From CAWUEX02 sp963921305 (GTDB lineage Bacteria; Pseudomonadota; Alphaproteobacteria; Rhodospirillales; Rhodospirillaceae), in contig CAWUEX030000002.1 in NCBI GenBank assembly GCA_963921305.4, positions 2,418,001 through 2,482,000 of the forward strand: DNA of 64,000 nucleotides. Direction: 5' to 3'. The position numbers and the translations under genes were made by a program. The notes beneath the pieces are model-generated. The model was not told where the DNA came from. It saw only the letters and a program-made list of their open reading frames with translations, and made no database searches. Below, in pieces: positions 50,926 through 59,799 of this stretch (positions are counted from its first letter, which is position 1; every line of letters starts with the position of its first letter).

Positions 50926-52866
50926 ATGGATTCCCGCTTGGCGCTCGCCGAAAAGTACTATCAGTCCAATTTGGACGAGCAGGCCCGCGCCTTGGTCGAA
51001 GAGGTTCTCGCCGAACCCAATCCGCCCCGCGCTGCCGTCAGCTTTGCCGCCACTCTGGCCTTCGAGGCCCGTGATCTAGATACCGCCGTGAGCTACTGCG
51101 ACCGCCTTCTCGCGGACGAGCCAAACGATGCGCACTCCTTGCTCATCAAGGGCCGGGCCCTCTTCGATCTCGGCAAGTCCGGTCCCGCGCTTGAAGCGCT
51201 CACCGCCGCAGTCGCCGCCGCGCCGGACCTGCCAGCGGCGCATTATAATCTCGGCCTGATGTTGTATGCCGAGGCGCAGTTCGACGGCGCCGTGAAGGCC
51301 TACCGCAAAGCGGTCGATCTGCAATCTCCCTATCCAGTTGCCTGGAACAACCTCGGTCTGGCGCTTGAGGAGGCCGGTGACATTGAGGCGGCTGTCGCAG
51401 CCTTCGGCACCGCCATAGGCCAGTTGCCGCAGTTCTCCATGGCTCACAACAATCTGGGAGCCGTTCTTGCGGCCACCGGCCGGTATGGTGACGCGGTGCA
51501 GGCGTATCGCGATGCCGTTACCCACGATCCCGGTAATGCGGATGCGCGCACCAACTTGGCTGTGGCCCTGTTGGAGTGGGGCGACGTGAAAGCTGCCGTC
51601 GCCGAACTCGAAGCTGTTCTGGCGGACCATCCCACTCACGCTGCGGCGGCAGACAACCGCCGCTATGCCGAGCTGTACCGCTGTGACGATCCGACTGTGC
51701 TTCGTACGCTGCATCAGCAGGACCTTCAAACCGACGCGCCGCCATACTCCGGCGCGTCCGCACCCGGCCCGTCGGCAGCCGGTAAGCCGTTGCGCGTCGG
51801 CTTTATCTCTCCCGACTTCCGCCGCCACTCCGTTAGCTTCTTTGCGCTACCGCTGATCCAGGCGCTTGAGCACAGCCAGATCACGCCTGTGCTGTTTAGC
51901 GCAGGTGCCAGCGAGGACGCTGTGACGGCTCAGTACCGTGCCACCGCCGCGGAGTGGTTCGATGTCGCGGCTCTCAATGACGCTGACCTCATCACGCTGA
52001 TGCGCGATGCCCAACTCGATGCCGTGGTCGACCTCGCTGGCCGGACCACGGGCAACCGTCTTGGTGCGCTGGCTGCACGGGTCGCGCCGGTCCAGATCAT
52101 GGCGTTGGGCTACGCGGGTCCGACGGGTGTAGCCGCCATCGATTATTGGCTCGGCGACGGCATCACCAATCCTGTGTCGCCTGATGACAACGCGCTCGAT
52201 CGCGACCGGCCCTTCCGGCTGGCCCACATGCACGTATTCGCGCCGCCTGAAAACGCCCCCGATGTTGCCCCGCCCCCGATGCAGGCCGGCAGCGGCATCA
52301 CCTTTGGCTCGTTCAACAAGCTGGCCAAGATTTCCGATGACTGTGTCGATCTCTGGTCCGGTGTTTTGAAGGCCGTCCCAGACTCCCGGCTTTTATTGAA
52401 GGCCAAGGCGTTGACGGATCCTGCCGTGGCTGCGTCGTTATCCGAAAAATTCGCTCATCACGGTATCGATGCGGGCCGTATCGAATGCCGCGGCTGGGCC
52501 GAGGACGACCGCGATCATCTCGGTCTATACGCCCACATCGACATCGCCTTGGACACCTTCCCCTACAACGGCACCACAACCACCTGCGAAGCGTTGTGGA
52601 TGGGTGTTCCCGTGATCACGTTACGCGGCAACAGCCACGCCGCGCGGGTGGGGGCGAGTTTGCTCACGTCTGCGGGGCTCGAAGATTGGATTGCGCCGGA
52701 TTCACAGACGTTCATCGACGTTGCAGTAAAATGGGCAGCGCAGCCAGAGGCCTTGGCAGGTCTCCGATCTGGTCTGCGCGCCCAGGCGCAAAACAGTGTT
52801 CTTACAGACGCAGCTGCGGCCGCGGCGGACTTCATCGCCGCGCTCGCCAGCGTGGTTAAGCGCTAG
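50926..52866 (+). CDS. TPR-GT41 glycosyltransferase, FlmG-like
   Basis: The 646-residue protein has about five or six TPRs (for example PDLPAAHYNLGLMLYAEAQF, SMAHNNLGAVLAATGRYGDA) over residues ~1-240. The GT41-type catalytic part shows LRVGFISPDFRRHSVSFFAL, DAVVDLAGRTTGNRLGALA, APVQIMALGYAGPTGVAAID, ITFGSFNKLAKIS and IALDTFPYNGTTTTCEALWM, then GVPVITLRGNSHAARVGASL. The HTSGNR motif is RTTGNR here. It sits 5 bp after its larger paralogue, so the two are co-translated. It is convergent with flgL (9-bp gap). Having two differently sized enzymes in tandem downstream of four flagellins suggests distinct acceptors or sequential sugar addition. Confidence 0.9.
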   Translation: MDSRLALAEKYYQSNLDEQARALVEEVLAEPNPPRAAVSFAATLAFEARDLDTAVSYCDRLLADEPNDAHSLLIKGRALFDLGKSGPALEALTAAVAAAPDLPAAHYNLGLMLYAEAQFDGAVKAYRKAVDLQSPYPVAWNNLGLALEEAGDIEAAVAAFGTAIGQLPQFSMAHNNLGAVLAATGRYGDAVQAYRDAVTHDPGNADARTNLAVALLEWGDVKAAVAELEAVLADHPTHAAAADNRRYAELYRCDDPTVLRTLHQQDLQTDAPPYSGASAPGPSAAGKPLRVGFISPDFRRHSVSFFALPLIQALEHSQITPVLFSAGASEDAVTAQYRATAAEWFDVAALNDADLITLMRDAQLDAVVDLAGRTTGNRLGALAARVAPVQIMALGYAGPTGVAAIDYWLGDGITNPVSPDDNALDRDRPFRLAHMHVFAPPENAPDVAPPPMQAGSGITFGSFNKLAKISDDCVDLWSGVLKAVPDSRLLLKAKALTDPAVAASLSEKFAHHGIDAGRIECRGWAEDDRDHLGLYAHIDIALDTFPYNGTTTTCEALWMGVPVITLRGNSHAARVGASLLTSAGLEDWIAPDSQTFIDVAVKWAAQPEALAGLRSGLRAQAQNSVLTDAAAAAADFIAALASVVKR

Positions 52867-52875
52867 GGTCTAGTC

Positions 52876-54471
52876 CTACAGGAAGTTGTTGAGCGACAGC
52901 TGCTGGATACGCGACAGGGTCGCGAAGGAAATCGCCAGCGCGCGTACGTCATCTTGCAGACGGACAGCTGCTTCCATGACATCGACGTTTTCCAGCTCAA
53001 TCTGGCGCTGGCCGAGGAAGCCGTTGAACTCTCTCATATCTTCCTTGGCGTCGAAGATCACTTTCTGGTTCAACGCCAGACGCTGGGTCACATCCTGCAA
53101 GTCGCTCGGCTCTTCCGTCGACAACGGCGAGTGCTCAATGGCGTCATTCAGCACGGCCAAGGCGTCGACGGCCCGCTGCTGATTGTTGATCAGGTCGCCC
53201 TGCAGAATTTGGCCAATGGCGCGGATGGCCTTCTCAAAGGCGGGGTCCAGGCCATTGATGCCGAATTGGATGGTGCGCGTGTCGCTCACCCGGTGTTCCG
53301 TAACCAGGTTGTCGCCCCGGTAGTAGGGGGCCGCATCCAGAGAAATGGTCTCACCGGATACGTCAACCACCTGTCCGGTCACCCAGATGAGGTCGCCATC
53401 GACGATATCCGGGGCGGCGGCGTTGGGGTTGAGGCCGGCAGCAGCGATTTCCGCATTGGTGGGCCAGCGCACCGTATAGGCGCCGTCGTTGGACACGTCT
53501 GTCCCTTCCAGGAACATGGTCGTGCCATCAGGAACGCCCAGATTGATCTCAACACCCGTGCCAGCGGCTTCTGCCCCGGCATTGACGGTCTGATCGAGGG
53601 TAATGCGCGTGCCGTCACCGGAGACAGCGGTGATGGTGTAGACGCCGTTGTTGTCGGTCGCACCGGCGCCCGCGACCTCAGTGCCGTCGAGCAGGATGGT
53701 TTGACCAACGGTTAAATTAGAGAAGGCGTTCTGCACTGATGACGTGATCGTACCGTCACCGGACACGTTGGCGAAGGTCAGGTTGCCGAATGCATTATCA
53801 TCCAATGTTGCGGTGATGAAGTCACCCGCCGCACCGGTGATCCGGGTGACGTCCGTCGCGGTGCCTTGAACGTTGATGTTTTCGTTGGTGTAGGCGGCGG
53901 TCACACCGGTAAACAGAGCCTGACTCAGGTGCGCCGCGCGGCTGGTCGCATAGGTCACATCGACGCCGTCATAGTCATTCTGGAACTGAGCGACGCTGTC
54001 GTACGGAATCGATACCGGAGGCAGGTTAGTCTTACCGCCGCCAAACAAATACTTGCCGTCGATCTTGAGGTTCAGGAAAAACTCCATGTCGTTCAGGGCC
54101 GAGAAGGCGCGCTCCTGAATGTCCGTCACCGCGGCGGTATCGTCCGGCGAGGCGTCCGTCAGATCCCGGCTGGTGAAGGTGATCATTTCCGACCGCAGCA
54201 GGCGCAACACCTCGTCCATGGTTTCGATCGAGGTCACCATGGCCTTGGCGTTGGTCTCGGCAATCGAGTTGTTCTTGACGTATTGGTCCAGCCGCGCCCG
54301 TTCGTTTTCCAGACTAATGAGCCGGAAGCTGTCCGTCGCGATACCTGTATAGGACTGCGACTTCTTCTCCGTCCCCACCTGCTGCTGGGTTTCGAAGACC
54401 TGCGCCTGCGTCTTCAGCATCGTATTGATCAACGATTGCTGGGCGGCGAATGTGGCGATGCGTGTAACCAT
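52876..54471 (-). CDS. flgL: Hook-filament junction protein FlgL
   Basis: FlgL (HAP3) joins the hook-associated FlgK to the filament. The 531-residue protein has flagellin-like N-terminal helices (RIATFAAQQSLINTMLKTQA, SYTGIATDSFRLISLENERA, LDQYVKNNSIAETNAKAMVT) and C-terminal helices (LALNQKVIFDAKEDMREFNG, NVDVMEAAVRLQDDVRALAI, ending LSLNNFL). A large beta-rich insertion of about 200 residues at ~180-390 (for example DGTRITLDQTVNAG, GQTILLDGTEVAG) makes it much longer than the ~300 residues typical. A very strong AGGAGG site precedes ATG 54471. It is last in the flgI-flgJ-flgN-flgK-flgL run. Confidence 0.9.
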   Translation of the reverse strand: MVTRIATFAAQQSLINTMLKTQAQVFETQQQVGTEKKSQSYTGIATDSFRLISLENERARLDQYVKNNSIAETNAKAMVTSIETMDEVLRLLRSEMITFTSRDLTDASPDDTAAVTDIQERAFSALNDMEFFLNLKIDGKYLFGGGKTNLPPVSIPYDSVAQFQNDYDGVDVTYATSRAAHLSQALFTGVTAAYTNENINVQGTATDVTRITGAAGDFITATLDDNAFGNLTFANVSGDGTITSSVQNAFSNLTVGQTILLDGTEVAGAGATDNNGVYTITAVSGDGTRITLDQTVNAGAEAAGTGVEINLGVPDGTTMFLEGTDVSNDGAYTVRWPTNAEIAAAGLNPNAAAPDIVDGDLIWVTGQVVDVSGETISLDAAPYYRGDNLVTEHRVSDTRTIQFGINGLDPAFEKAIRAIGQILQGDLINNQQRAVDALAVLNDAIEHSPLSTEEPSDLQDVTQRLALNQKVIFDAKEDMREFNGFLGQRQIELENVDVMEAAVRLQDDVRALAISFATLSRIQQLSLNNFL

Positions 54472-54499
54472 AATTAATCCTCCTGAGTCAGAGCGCGCT

Positions 54500-56671
54500 C
54501 TAGATCAGGTTGTTGAGAATGTCGAACAACTGCCGCGTGGTTGAGATCACTTTGGCGGATGCTGCGTAGGTTTGTTCAAAGACCAATAGCTTACTGAGTT
54601 CTTCATCAAGGTTCACGCCGCTGAGCTCCGCGCTTTTCAGTTCCAGCGCACCTTTAATGTCGCTCTGGAATTGAAAATCGGTCGCGGTTCCGGCGGCCAG
54701 GGTGGAGGCCCGCGACACGATCTGCGAGGCGTAGTCGGCAAAGGTGATCGATCCGGACGACAGGCCACCGGCGGCCTTGAAGGTCGCTTCCCCGGTCATC
54801 AGGGTAGCCATTTCGCCGGCGACGTCGTTGTCCCCCGGGGACAGGAAGTAGCGCCCAGTGATATTGTCGAACTGCACCCGGCCGCGGGAAATCCGGCTCG
54901 GGTCGTCCTGCAGTGTGCTGTTCACGTCCAGCAGCGCTCCGGCGCCCACTTCCGAGAAGTCGAGGCCCAACGCATCCAAGGCATCCGTTCCGGCGGTCTG
55001 GGTGATGATCAGTTGCTCACCTTGAAGTTGTTGAATGCGCAGCTTCTGACCGTTGGCATCGGGCACGATTTCGGCCTCAATCCGGGCGCTGAGTGCGGCG
55101 CTGTTATTGATCGCATCGGCGATGTCCTGGAACGTATCGCCCGGGTTGACGGTGATCGTGCCAATCCCGGCGCCCGCCGGACCGTTGGTCTCGTCGTAGA
55201 ATGTCACGGTGCGGGCAGCCGTGGTTCCAAGCGTGAAGTTGCTCGCTTTGAAGTCGGACTCCCAGAACGACAACTTTGGCGCCGTGGTGAAGAAGTCGTT
55301 CAGGCCGAAGAAATTCGAGAAGCCCTGATAGGTCTTGTCGTCGTTGCCGTCACCATCCAGGTCGAAGGCGATGGTGGCATCCTCTGCCGCGCTGCCCTTG
55401 GTCGCTGTGGTTTCGTCGCGGAATGCCAGGCCGAAAGACTCCGTGCCCAGGTTGAATTCCAGCTTGCCGTCGGCGTTGACCGCTACGGTCGCGTTGGCCA
55501 ACTGGGCATCCTGGGCCTGAATGTAGGTTTCGATCGTCGTCGCCATCGTGTCGATGTCGCCCGACGCAAAGCCGAGGTCCGCATTCAGCTTGGTGGAATA
55601 CGCTTCTGTTCCGTCGGTGTTGTACAACACGATGCTGACATCACCGCTGGTGATATCGATTTCCTGTGTCGCCGAATCAATAAAGGTGCGGGTGCCGATG
55701 CCCTGCGTCACGATGGACGGATAAGACGTACCCCGGTTGTGAACCAGATTCACTTCTTCCAGCAAGTTGCGCGCCAGTTCGTCGATCTGCGACTGCATCT
55801 CCGGCAAGGTCCGGTCGCGCATGTCGATCAAGCCCTTCAGCTTGCCGCTGCGGATGTCATTGGTGATGTCCAGAACGCCGGCGAAGAAGCCATTGAAGTC
55901 ACCGCCCGAGTAACTGTGCTCTGGGTTGACCCGGGACAGCGCGACGTGGCTGATGTTCACCGGCGTGTTGTCCACCAGTGTGGTGCCGTCCTTGGTAAAC
56001 ACGGTGACCGCGCCGGTCTGCGTCTCGAAGTACTGAATGTCGATGATCTCAGCCAGCTTGTTCAGAGCGACGTCGCGCTTGTCTTCCAGGTCTTCGGTCT
56101 GCTTGTTCGTCGCACCGTTCAGTGAGATCTGATCGTTCAAGAGCGAGATCGTGCCGAGCAGGTTGTTCATCTCCAGGGCGAAACGTTCGATTTCCCGGTC
56201 GGCGTCCAGGCGCAGGCCCTGCACTGTGTCGCTCATGCGCTGCAGCTGCGAACCCACGGAAATACCAGCCTGAACCGTGGCCAAGTGGGTTGCGGGCTTC
56301 TCCACCTCGGTGGACAGCAGCTCGAATTCATTGACCAGCTTGTTAACGGTGTGAGCAATGGAGGTGTTGGACTGCGGCGTGCCAAAAACGTCAGAGATAC
56401 GCGCAAAGTAAGTGTTCTTGGTTTGTAGCAGGCCAAAGCCGCCGAACTCGTTGCGCAGGTCTTCCAGCAGGTTTTGGTCGACATCGTTGCGGATGTCGCC
56501 CACCTGCACACCGGCGCCGGCGCCGGCCAGCACGCGCGATGAGGGATCGAGGATTTTACGGGTAAAGCCCTCGGTGTTTACGTTGGCGATGTTGTGCGAG
56601 ATCGTATCAAGCCCCGCTTGGGCGGTGTTGATCCCAGAGATCGCCGAATTGAGCGCCAATGTTAACGTCAT
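54500..56671 (-). CDS. flgK: Hook-associated protein FlgK
   Basis: FlgK (HAP1) caps the hook and starts the hook-filament junction. The 723-residue protein has the family N terminus (LALNSAISGINTAQAGLDTI, SHNIANVNTEGFTRKI) and early region with VQVGDIRNDVDQNLLEDLRN. The C-terminal rod/hook signature includes LSGVNLDEELSKLLVFEQTY, then AASAKVISTTRQLFDILNNL. The centre (~330-600) is beta-rich and larger than in enteric FlgK. It lies between flgN and flgL. It is a known export substrate that needs the FlgN chaperone encoded just upstream. Confidence 0.95.
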   Translation of the reverse strand: MTLTLALNSAISGINTAQAGLDTISHNIANVNTEGFTRKILDPSSRVLAGAGAGVQVGDIRNDVDQNLLEDLRNEFGGFGLLQTKNTYFARISDVFGTPQSNTSIAHTVNKLVNEFELLSTEVEKPATHLATVQAGISVGSQLQRMSDTVQGLRLDADREIERFALEMNNLLGTISLLNDQISLNGATNKQTEDLEDKRDVALNKLAEIIDIQYFETQTGAVTVFTKDGTTLVDNTPVNISHVALSRVNPEHSYSGGDFNGFFAGVLDITNDIRSGKLKGLIDMRDRTLPEMQSQIDELARNLLEEVNLVHNRGTSYPSIVTQGIGTRTFIDSATQEIDITSGDVSIVLYNTDGTEAYSTKLNADLGFASGDIDTMATTIETYIQAQDAQLANATVAVNADGKLEFNLGTESFGLAFRDETTATKGSAAEDATIAFDLDGDGNDDKTYQGFSNFFGLNDFFTTAPKLSFWESDFKASNFTLGTTAARTVTFYDETNGPAGAGIGTITVNPGDTFQDIADAINNSAALSARIEAEIVPDANGQKLRIQQLQGEQLIITQTAGTDALDALGLDFSEVGAGALLDVNSTLQDDPSRISRGRVQFDNITGRYFLSPGDNDVAGEMATLMTGEATFKAAGGLSSGSITFADYASQIVSRASTLAAGTATDFQFQSDIKGALELKSAELSGVNLDEELSKLLVFEQTYAASAKVISTTRQLFDILNNLI

Positions 56672-56714
56672 GGCGGCAGCTCCTAAGTTAAGCCAAATCT
56701 CGTGCCAGCAGAGG

Positions 56715-57251
56715 TCATGTCACCTCGTTCAAGCTGACGGCGAGATTGCGTTTGGTGGCGGTATAACCGTCCAGATTGCCTTGTTCCGAATAGGCCGACG
56801 CCTTGCGCTCCTGGCGCGAGCGCACCGCATCCACCACCGTTTTCATGAAGGTGTTGATGACGCGGATGTTGGCCTGCAGCAGGCTGGCGTTTTCCTTCAT
56901 GAGATCGGTCAGCCGGTTCTCGGCCTGGATCAGCGCATTGCGTTTGCCTTCATCCATTTTCTGCAGCAGCTCGGGCTGGCGGTGGAACGCATTCATTTGC
57001 TGTTGATACAGACGCGACAGGTCCTGCTTGCGCTCGCCGAGCACACGAACGTCCTGCACCCGGTGCTTCTTCAGCGCCACGTTCTCCTTCATCAGCACGT
57101 CATTGAGCTGACGAATGATCTGGAACATGTCTTCGCTGCGGTTGCTCTTACGCACGTTGTCGATCCGGGCGTTCGGATTGCGCGTCCGTCCGGCGCCGTT
57201 GGAGCCGTTCTGCATGCGGGTGCGGGGTGGCAGGTTTGGGTTGGTTGTCAT
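56715..57251 (-). CDS. flgN: FlgN-like flagellar export chaperone
   Basis: FlgN binds FlgK and FlgL and delivers them to the export gate. The 178-residue protein has a basic, proline/arginine-rich N-terminal ~40 residues followed by long helices: FQIIRQLNDVLMKENVALKK, then a LYQQQMNAFHRQPELLQKMD stretch and RLTDLMKENASLLQANIRVI, matching the FlgN_chaperone pattern. The final ~35 residues (SAYSEQGNLDGYTATKRNL) are likely flexible. It starts one base after the flgJ stop and is followed by flgK after 43 bp. Assignment rests on the helical pattern plus position immediately before its clients. Confidence 0.82.
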   Translation of the reverse strand: MTTNPNLPPRTRMQNGSNGAGRTRNPNARIDNVRKSNRSEDMFQIIRQLNDVLMKENVALKKHRVQDVRVLGERKQDLSRLYQQQMNAFHRQPELLQKMDEGKRNALIQAENRLTDLMKENASLLQANIRVINTFMKTVVDAVRSRQERKASAYSEQGNLDGYTATKRNLAVSLNEVT

Positions 57252-57252
57252 G

Positions 57253-57708
57253 TCAGCTCACCTCGTCTGCACTGGTGCGCACGGCGGCCGGCGCACTCAG
57301 GGTGGTGGGATCGGATTTGGTTGCAACCGGAGCAGCAGTTGCCATGGGCGGTGCGGTGTTGCCGGCTGTGGCATCGCTCTGCGCCTGGATCAGCGAACGC
57401 ATGACCGATTCCGCAATGCCCAGAGAATTGCTCTTGGCAACTTCTTTGCCGTACTCCTGGTTCAGCATTGAGCGCCACATCTCTTCGGCGTGGCCGCCGC
57501 CAAAGTAGGAGTCGCCGCCTTCGAGGTCGGTGTTCATGTACTCGAACATCTGACCGATAAAGAAGGCTTCGAACTGCTTACCGGCTTCGTAGGCTTGTTG
57601 TTCGGTCATTTTTCCCGGGCCTCCATTCAGGTGGGAAAACTGGTTTTGCATGCCCGCCGCGTAGGCGTCGCGGGCCTGCCCCATCAAGGCTGCTGCGTCT
57701 AACATCAC
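57253..57708 (-). CDS. flgJ: Rod-binding domain protein (FlgJ N-terminal type)
   Basis: In enterobacteria FlgJ has a rod-cap domain fused to a peptidoglycan hydrolase; in alphaproteobacteria only the rod-binding domain is usually present, as here. The 151-residue protein contains QAYEAGKQFEAFFIGQMFEY and GHAEEMWRSMLNQEYGKEVA, then LGIAESVMRSLIQAQ, the conserved rod-binding motif. There is no muramidase domain, so wall opening must use another enzyme. An Ala/Pro/Thr-rich tail of ~35 residues follows. Its start overlaps the flgI stop by 4 bp (ATGA). Confidence 0.92.
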   Translation of the reverse strand: MMLDAAALMGQARDAYAAGMQNQFSHLNGGPGKMTEQQAYEAGKQFEAFFIGQMFEYMNTDLEGGDSYFGGGHAEEMWRSMLNQEYGKEVAKSNSLGIAESVMRSLIQAQSDATAGNTAPPMATAAPVATKSDPTTLSAPAAVRTSADEVS

Positions 57709-58874
57709 ATCACCTCGATTTCGGCTTGCAGGGCGCCGGCGGCTTTGATGGCCTGCAAAATGGTGATCATGTCGCGCGGTCCGACGCCGAGAGAGTTCAG
57801 GCCGTTCACCAGTTCCTGAAGATTCACACCGCCGTCGACGATTTGCAGGCGGCGGTCTTCGTCTTCGTCGATCTCAATCTGGGTGCGCGGCACGACCACC
57901 GTCTCACCGGCTTCCGAGAACGGGGCCGGTTGCGAGACCTGTGGTGTTTCGGTGACACGGATGGTCAGGTTGCCTTGAGCGATCGCGACCTGCGAAATCC
58001 GCACGCCGTCGCCGATCACGATGATGCCCGTCTGTTCGTCAATCACCACGCGCGCCGGCAGGTCCGGCTCGATGCGCAGTTGCTCGATGTCTGTGGCCAG
58101 TTCAACGACCGACCGTCCGTAATCGGACGGCAGGGTCATTTGCACCGTACCCGGGTCGGTCGGGATGGCGGCAGTGGTGCCCAAAAACGCGTTGATGGCA
58201 TCGGCCATGCGGCGTGCCGTCGTGAAGTCCGGATTGTGCAGGCCGATCTTCATGGTTTGCAGCTGGGCGAGGTCGAAGTCGATCTCGCGCTCGACAATGC
58301 CGCCCGCGGGAATTCGGCCGTTGGTGGGCACGCCGCGCGAGATGGTCGCGGCCTGACCGGCAGCGGCAAATCCACCGACTTGCACCGGGCCTTGGGCCAC
58401 GGCGTAGACTTCGCCATCGGCGCCAATGAGTGGCGTCACCGCCAGCATGCCGCCCTGGATGCTTTCTGCATCGCCGAGCGAACTGACGGTGACGTCAATA
58501 CGTGTGCCCTGGCGGGCGAAGGGCGGCATGGTCGCTGTCACCAAAACAGCGGCAATGTTGTCCGTGTCCAGATCGCCGTCGCGGGTATTGACACCGAGGC
58601 GTTCCAGCATGCCGATCAGGCTTTCCCGCGTCGCAGGCATGGAGTCCAGTTCGTCACCAGTATTTTGCAGGCCGGTCACCAGGCCGTAGCCCACCAGCAG
58701 GTTGTCGCGGACCCCTTCGAAGGTGGCGATATCCTTGATGCGCGAGGACGCCTGGGCGTGCCCGGCAGTGGCGACAATCGTCGCGGCGACAATCACGTGC
58801 ATGGCGGCCAGCCAGACCCGGTCGAGCAGGTCCTCCGGCACGAAAGTTTCAGTTAGGCGGCGCAGATTTAACAT
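57705..58874 (-). CDS. flgI: Flagellar P-ring protein FlgI
   Basis: FlgI forms the periplasmic P-ring bushing around the rod. The 389-residue protein shows the family motifs SRIKDIATFEGVRDNLLVGY, GLVTGLQNTGDELDSMP, VTATMPPFARQGTRIDVTVS, LGDAESIQGGMLAVTPL and ARVVIDEQTGIIVIGDGVRI, then RTQIEIDEDED and LQELVNGLNSLGVGPRDMIT. The secretion signal is AAMHVIVAATIVATAGHAQA, preceded by 20-odd extra residues. AGAGG precedes ATG 58874, but a later start at Met25 (58802) is conceivable. It is the first gene of the flgI-flgJ-flgN-flgK-flgL unit. flgA and flgH are not in the window. Confidence 0.95.
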   Translation of the reverse strand: MLNLRRLTETFVPEDLLDRVWLAAMHVIVAATIVATAGHAQASSRIKDIATFEGVRDNLLVGYGLVTGLQNTGDELDSMPATRESLIGMLERLGVNTRDGDLDTDNIAAVLVTATMPPFARQGTRIDVTVSSLGDAESIQGGMLAVTPLIGADGEVYAVAQGPVQVGGFAAAGQAATISRGVPTNGRIPAGGIVEREIDFDLAQLQTMKIGLHNPDFTTARRMADAINAFLGTTAAIPTDPGTVQMTLPSDYGRSVVELATDIEQLRIEPDLPARVVIDEQTGIIVIGDGVRISQVAIAQGNLTIRVTETPQVSQPAPFSEAGETVVVPRTQIEIDEDEDRRLQIVDGGVNLQELVNGLNSLGVGPRDMITILQAIKAAGALQAEIEVM

Positions 58875-58970
58875 TCTGACCTCTTTTTCGCTCCTGTTGC
58901 CGGCACCGTTTTGAACTCAGGCCTCAAAACACACGGGTGGCGCCGGGCATACGTTTTCCCACCCCCTTCC

Positions 58971-58987
58971 ATGCGAAAAGCATGCCA
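58971..58987 (-). promoter_or_regulatory. Sigma-54 promoter of the flgI-flgL operon
   Basis: On the minus strand TGGCATGCTTTTCGCAT has TGGC-TG and CGCA elements with GG and GC exactly 10 bases apart, close to TGGCACG-N4-TTGCA. It lies about 97 bp upstream of the flgI start. An FlbD-like box is about 110 bp further upstream. Confidence 0.65.
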
Positions 58988-59081
58988 TCGGCCCTTTGGG
59001 CCTAAGCCTATGTAAATAAATGATTTTCCCGGCCCTCAAGAGGGTGTACACTGGCGCATTCCCGCCACCTGGGGACCTTTG

Positions 59082-59100
59082 CCCGGCAATTCTTGCCCGG
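59082..59100. promoter_or_regulatory. Candidate FlbD (ftr-like) box between flgI and fliX
   Basis: CCCGGCAATTCTTGCCCGG is an interrupted palindrome with the 13-bp core GGCAA-N4-TGCC seen upstream of fliF, fliK and flhA. It is about 110 bp upstream of the flgI sigma-54 promoter and 74 bp before the fliX start, so it could act on both genes. Confidence 0.6.
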
Positions 59101-59173
59101 TGGCCAGACGGCGGGTTTGTGCTAGGGAATGGGGCGTGACGGCACCGCAGAACATCACCAGAGAAGACGTACC

Positions 59174-59629
59174 ATGGTCAGCAGGGTAGGCGGCCCTGGC
59201 GGGCCGTCGCGGGTTCAGCCGGGTAAGACAAAAGAGGTTAAGAAGACCGGAAAACCGGGGGAATTCGCGGCTCATCTGCGCCGCGTGGATGCCTCAACAG
59301 GTGAGGAAATCGCCCCGGCGGGCGAGGCGGCGGCGGTCGCCGGTGTCGGCGGGATTTTGGCCGCCCAGGCCGCGGATCCGGCTAGCGGCGAGACCCCTGA
59401 TTTCAAGGAACGGCAGCGCCGGGCGCGGCGCGGCGCGGAAATCCTCGACCGGCTGGAGGACATCCGCCGCGGGCTCCTGGTTGGCTCAATCCCCAAGGAG
59501 CGCCTGGCGGCTCTGGCCAAAGTGGTCCGTGAAAAGCGCGACAAGGGCACTGACCCAATCATCTCGCAGTTGCTCGACGAAATTGAGCTTAGGGCCGAGG
59601 TTGAACTGGCCAAATTGTCCCGGCGCTAG
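59174..59629 (+). CDS. fliX: Flagellar assembly regulator FliX
   Basis: FliX is an alphaproteobacterial protein that couples flagellar assembly to FlbD activity, holding or activating FlbD depending on the state of the basal body. The 151-residue protein begins MVSRVGGPGGPSRVQPGKTK (ATG 59174; an upstream in-frame ATG at 59129 adds 15 unrelated residues). It continues through a flexible Ala/Gly segment to the conserved helical half, RQRRARRGAEILDRLEDIRR, then GLLVGSIPKERLAALAKVVR and LLDEIELRAEVELAKLSRR. It is divergent from the flgI operon with 299 bp between the starts. Its target FlbD is encoded at 2826-4142. Start and identity are well supported by the C-terminal match and context. Confidence 0.92.
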   Translation: MVSRVGGPGGPSRVQPGKTKEVKKTGKPGEFAAHLRRVDASTGEEIAPAGEAAAVAGVGGILAAQAADPASGETPDFKERQRRARRGAEILDRLEDIRRGLLVGSIPKERLAALAKVVREKRDKGTDPIISQLLDEIELRAEVELAKLSRR

Positions 59630-59799
59630 TGCCAAAAGGCTCACTTTTCCGCAATAAAATCAGGGATTTGCTGGCTGCTGCGTTCGCGCGTTAACCGCAT
59701 ATGACAAAGCCGTGATTTGTCCCTCATTCCCTATTGCCGGGGGATAGGCGCGCCCCTATAGTCCCGCGCGATTCTCAGTCCACTTTTGGTATGGGGCTT

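Noticed and set aside
54671..56125. Long open frame on the plus strand (484 codons) opposite flgK
   Set aside because: It is fully antisense to a certain flgK gene, shows no family motif and is of the composition expected from GC-rich third positions. Similar antisense frames oppose flgI (57726-58856) and the VOC-hydrolase gene (62738-63988).
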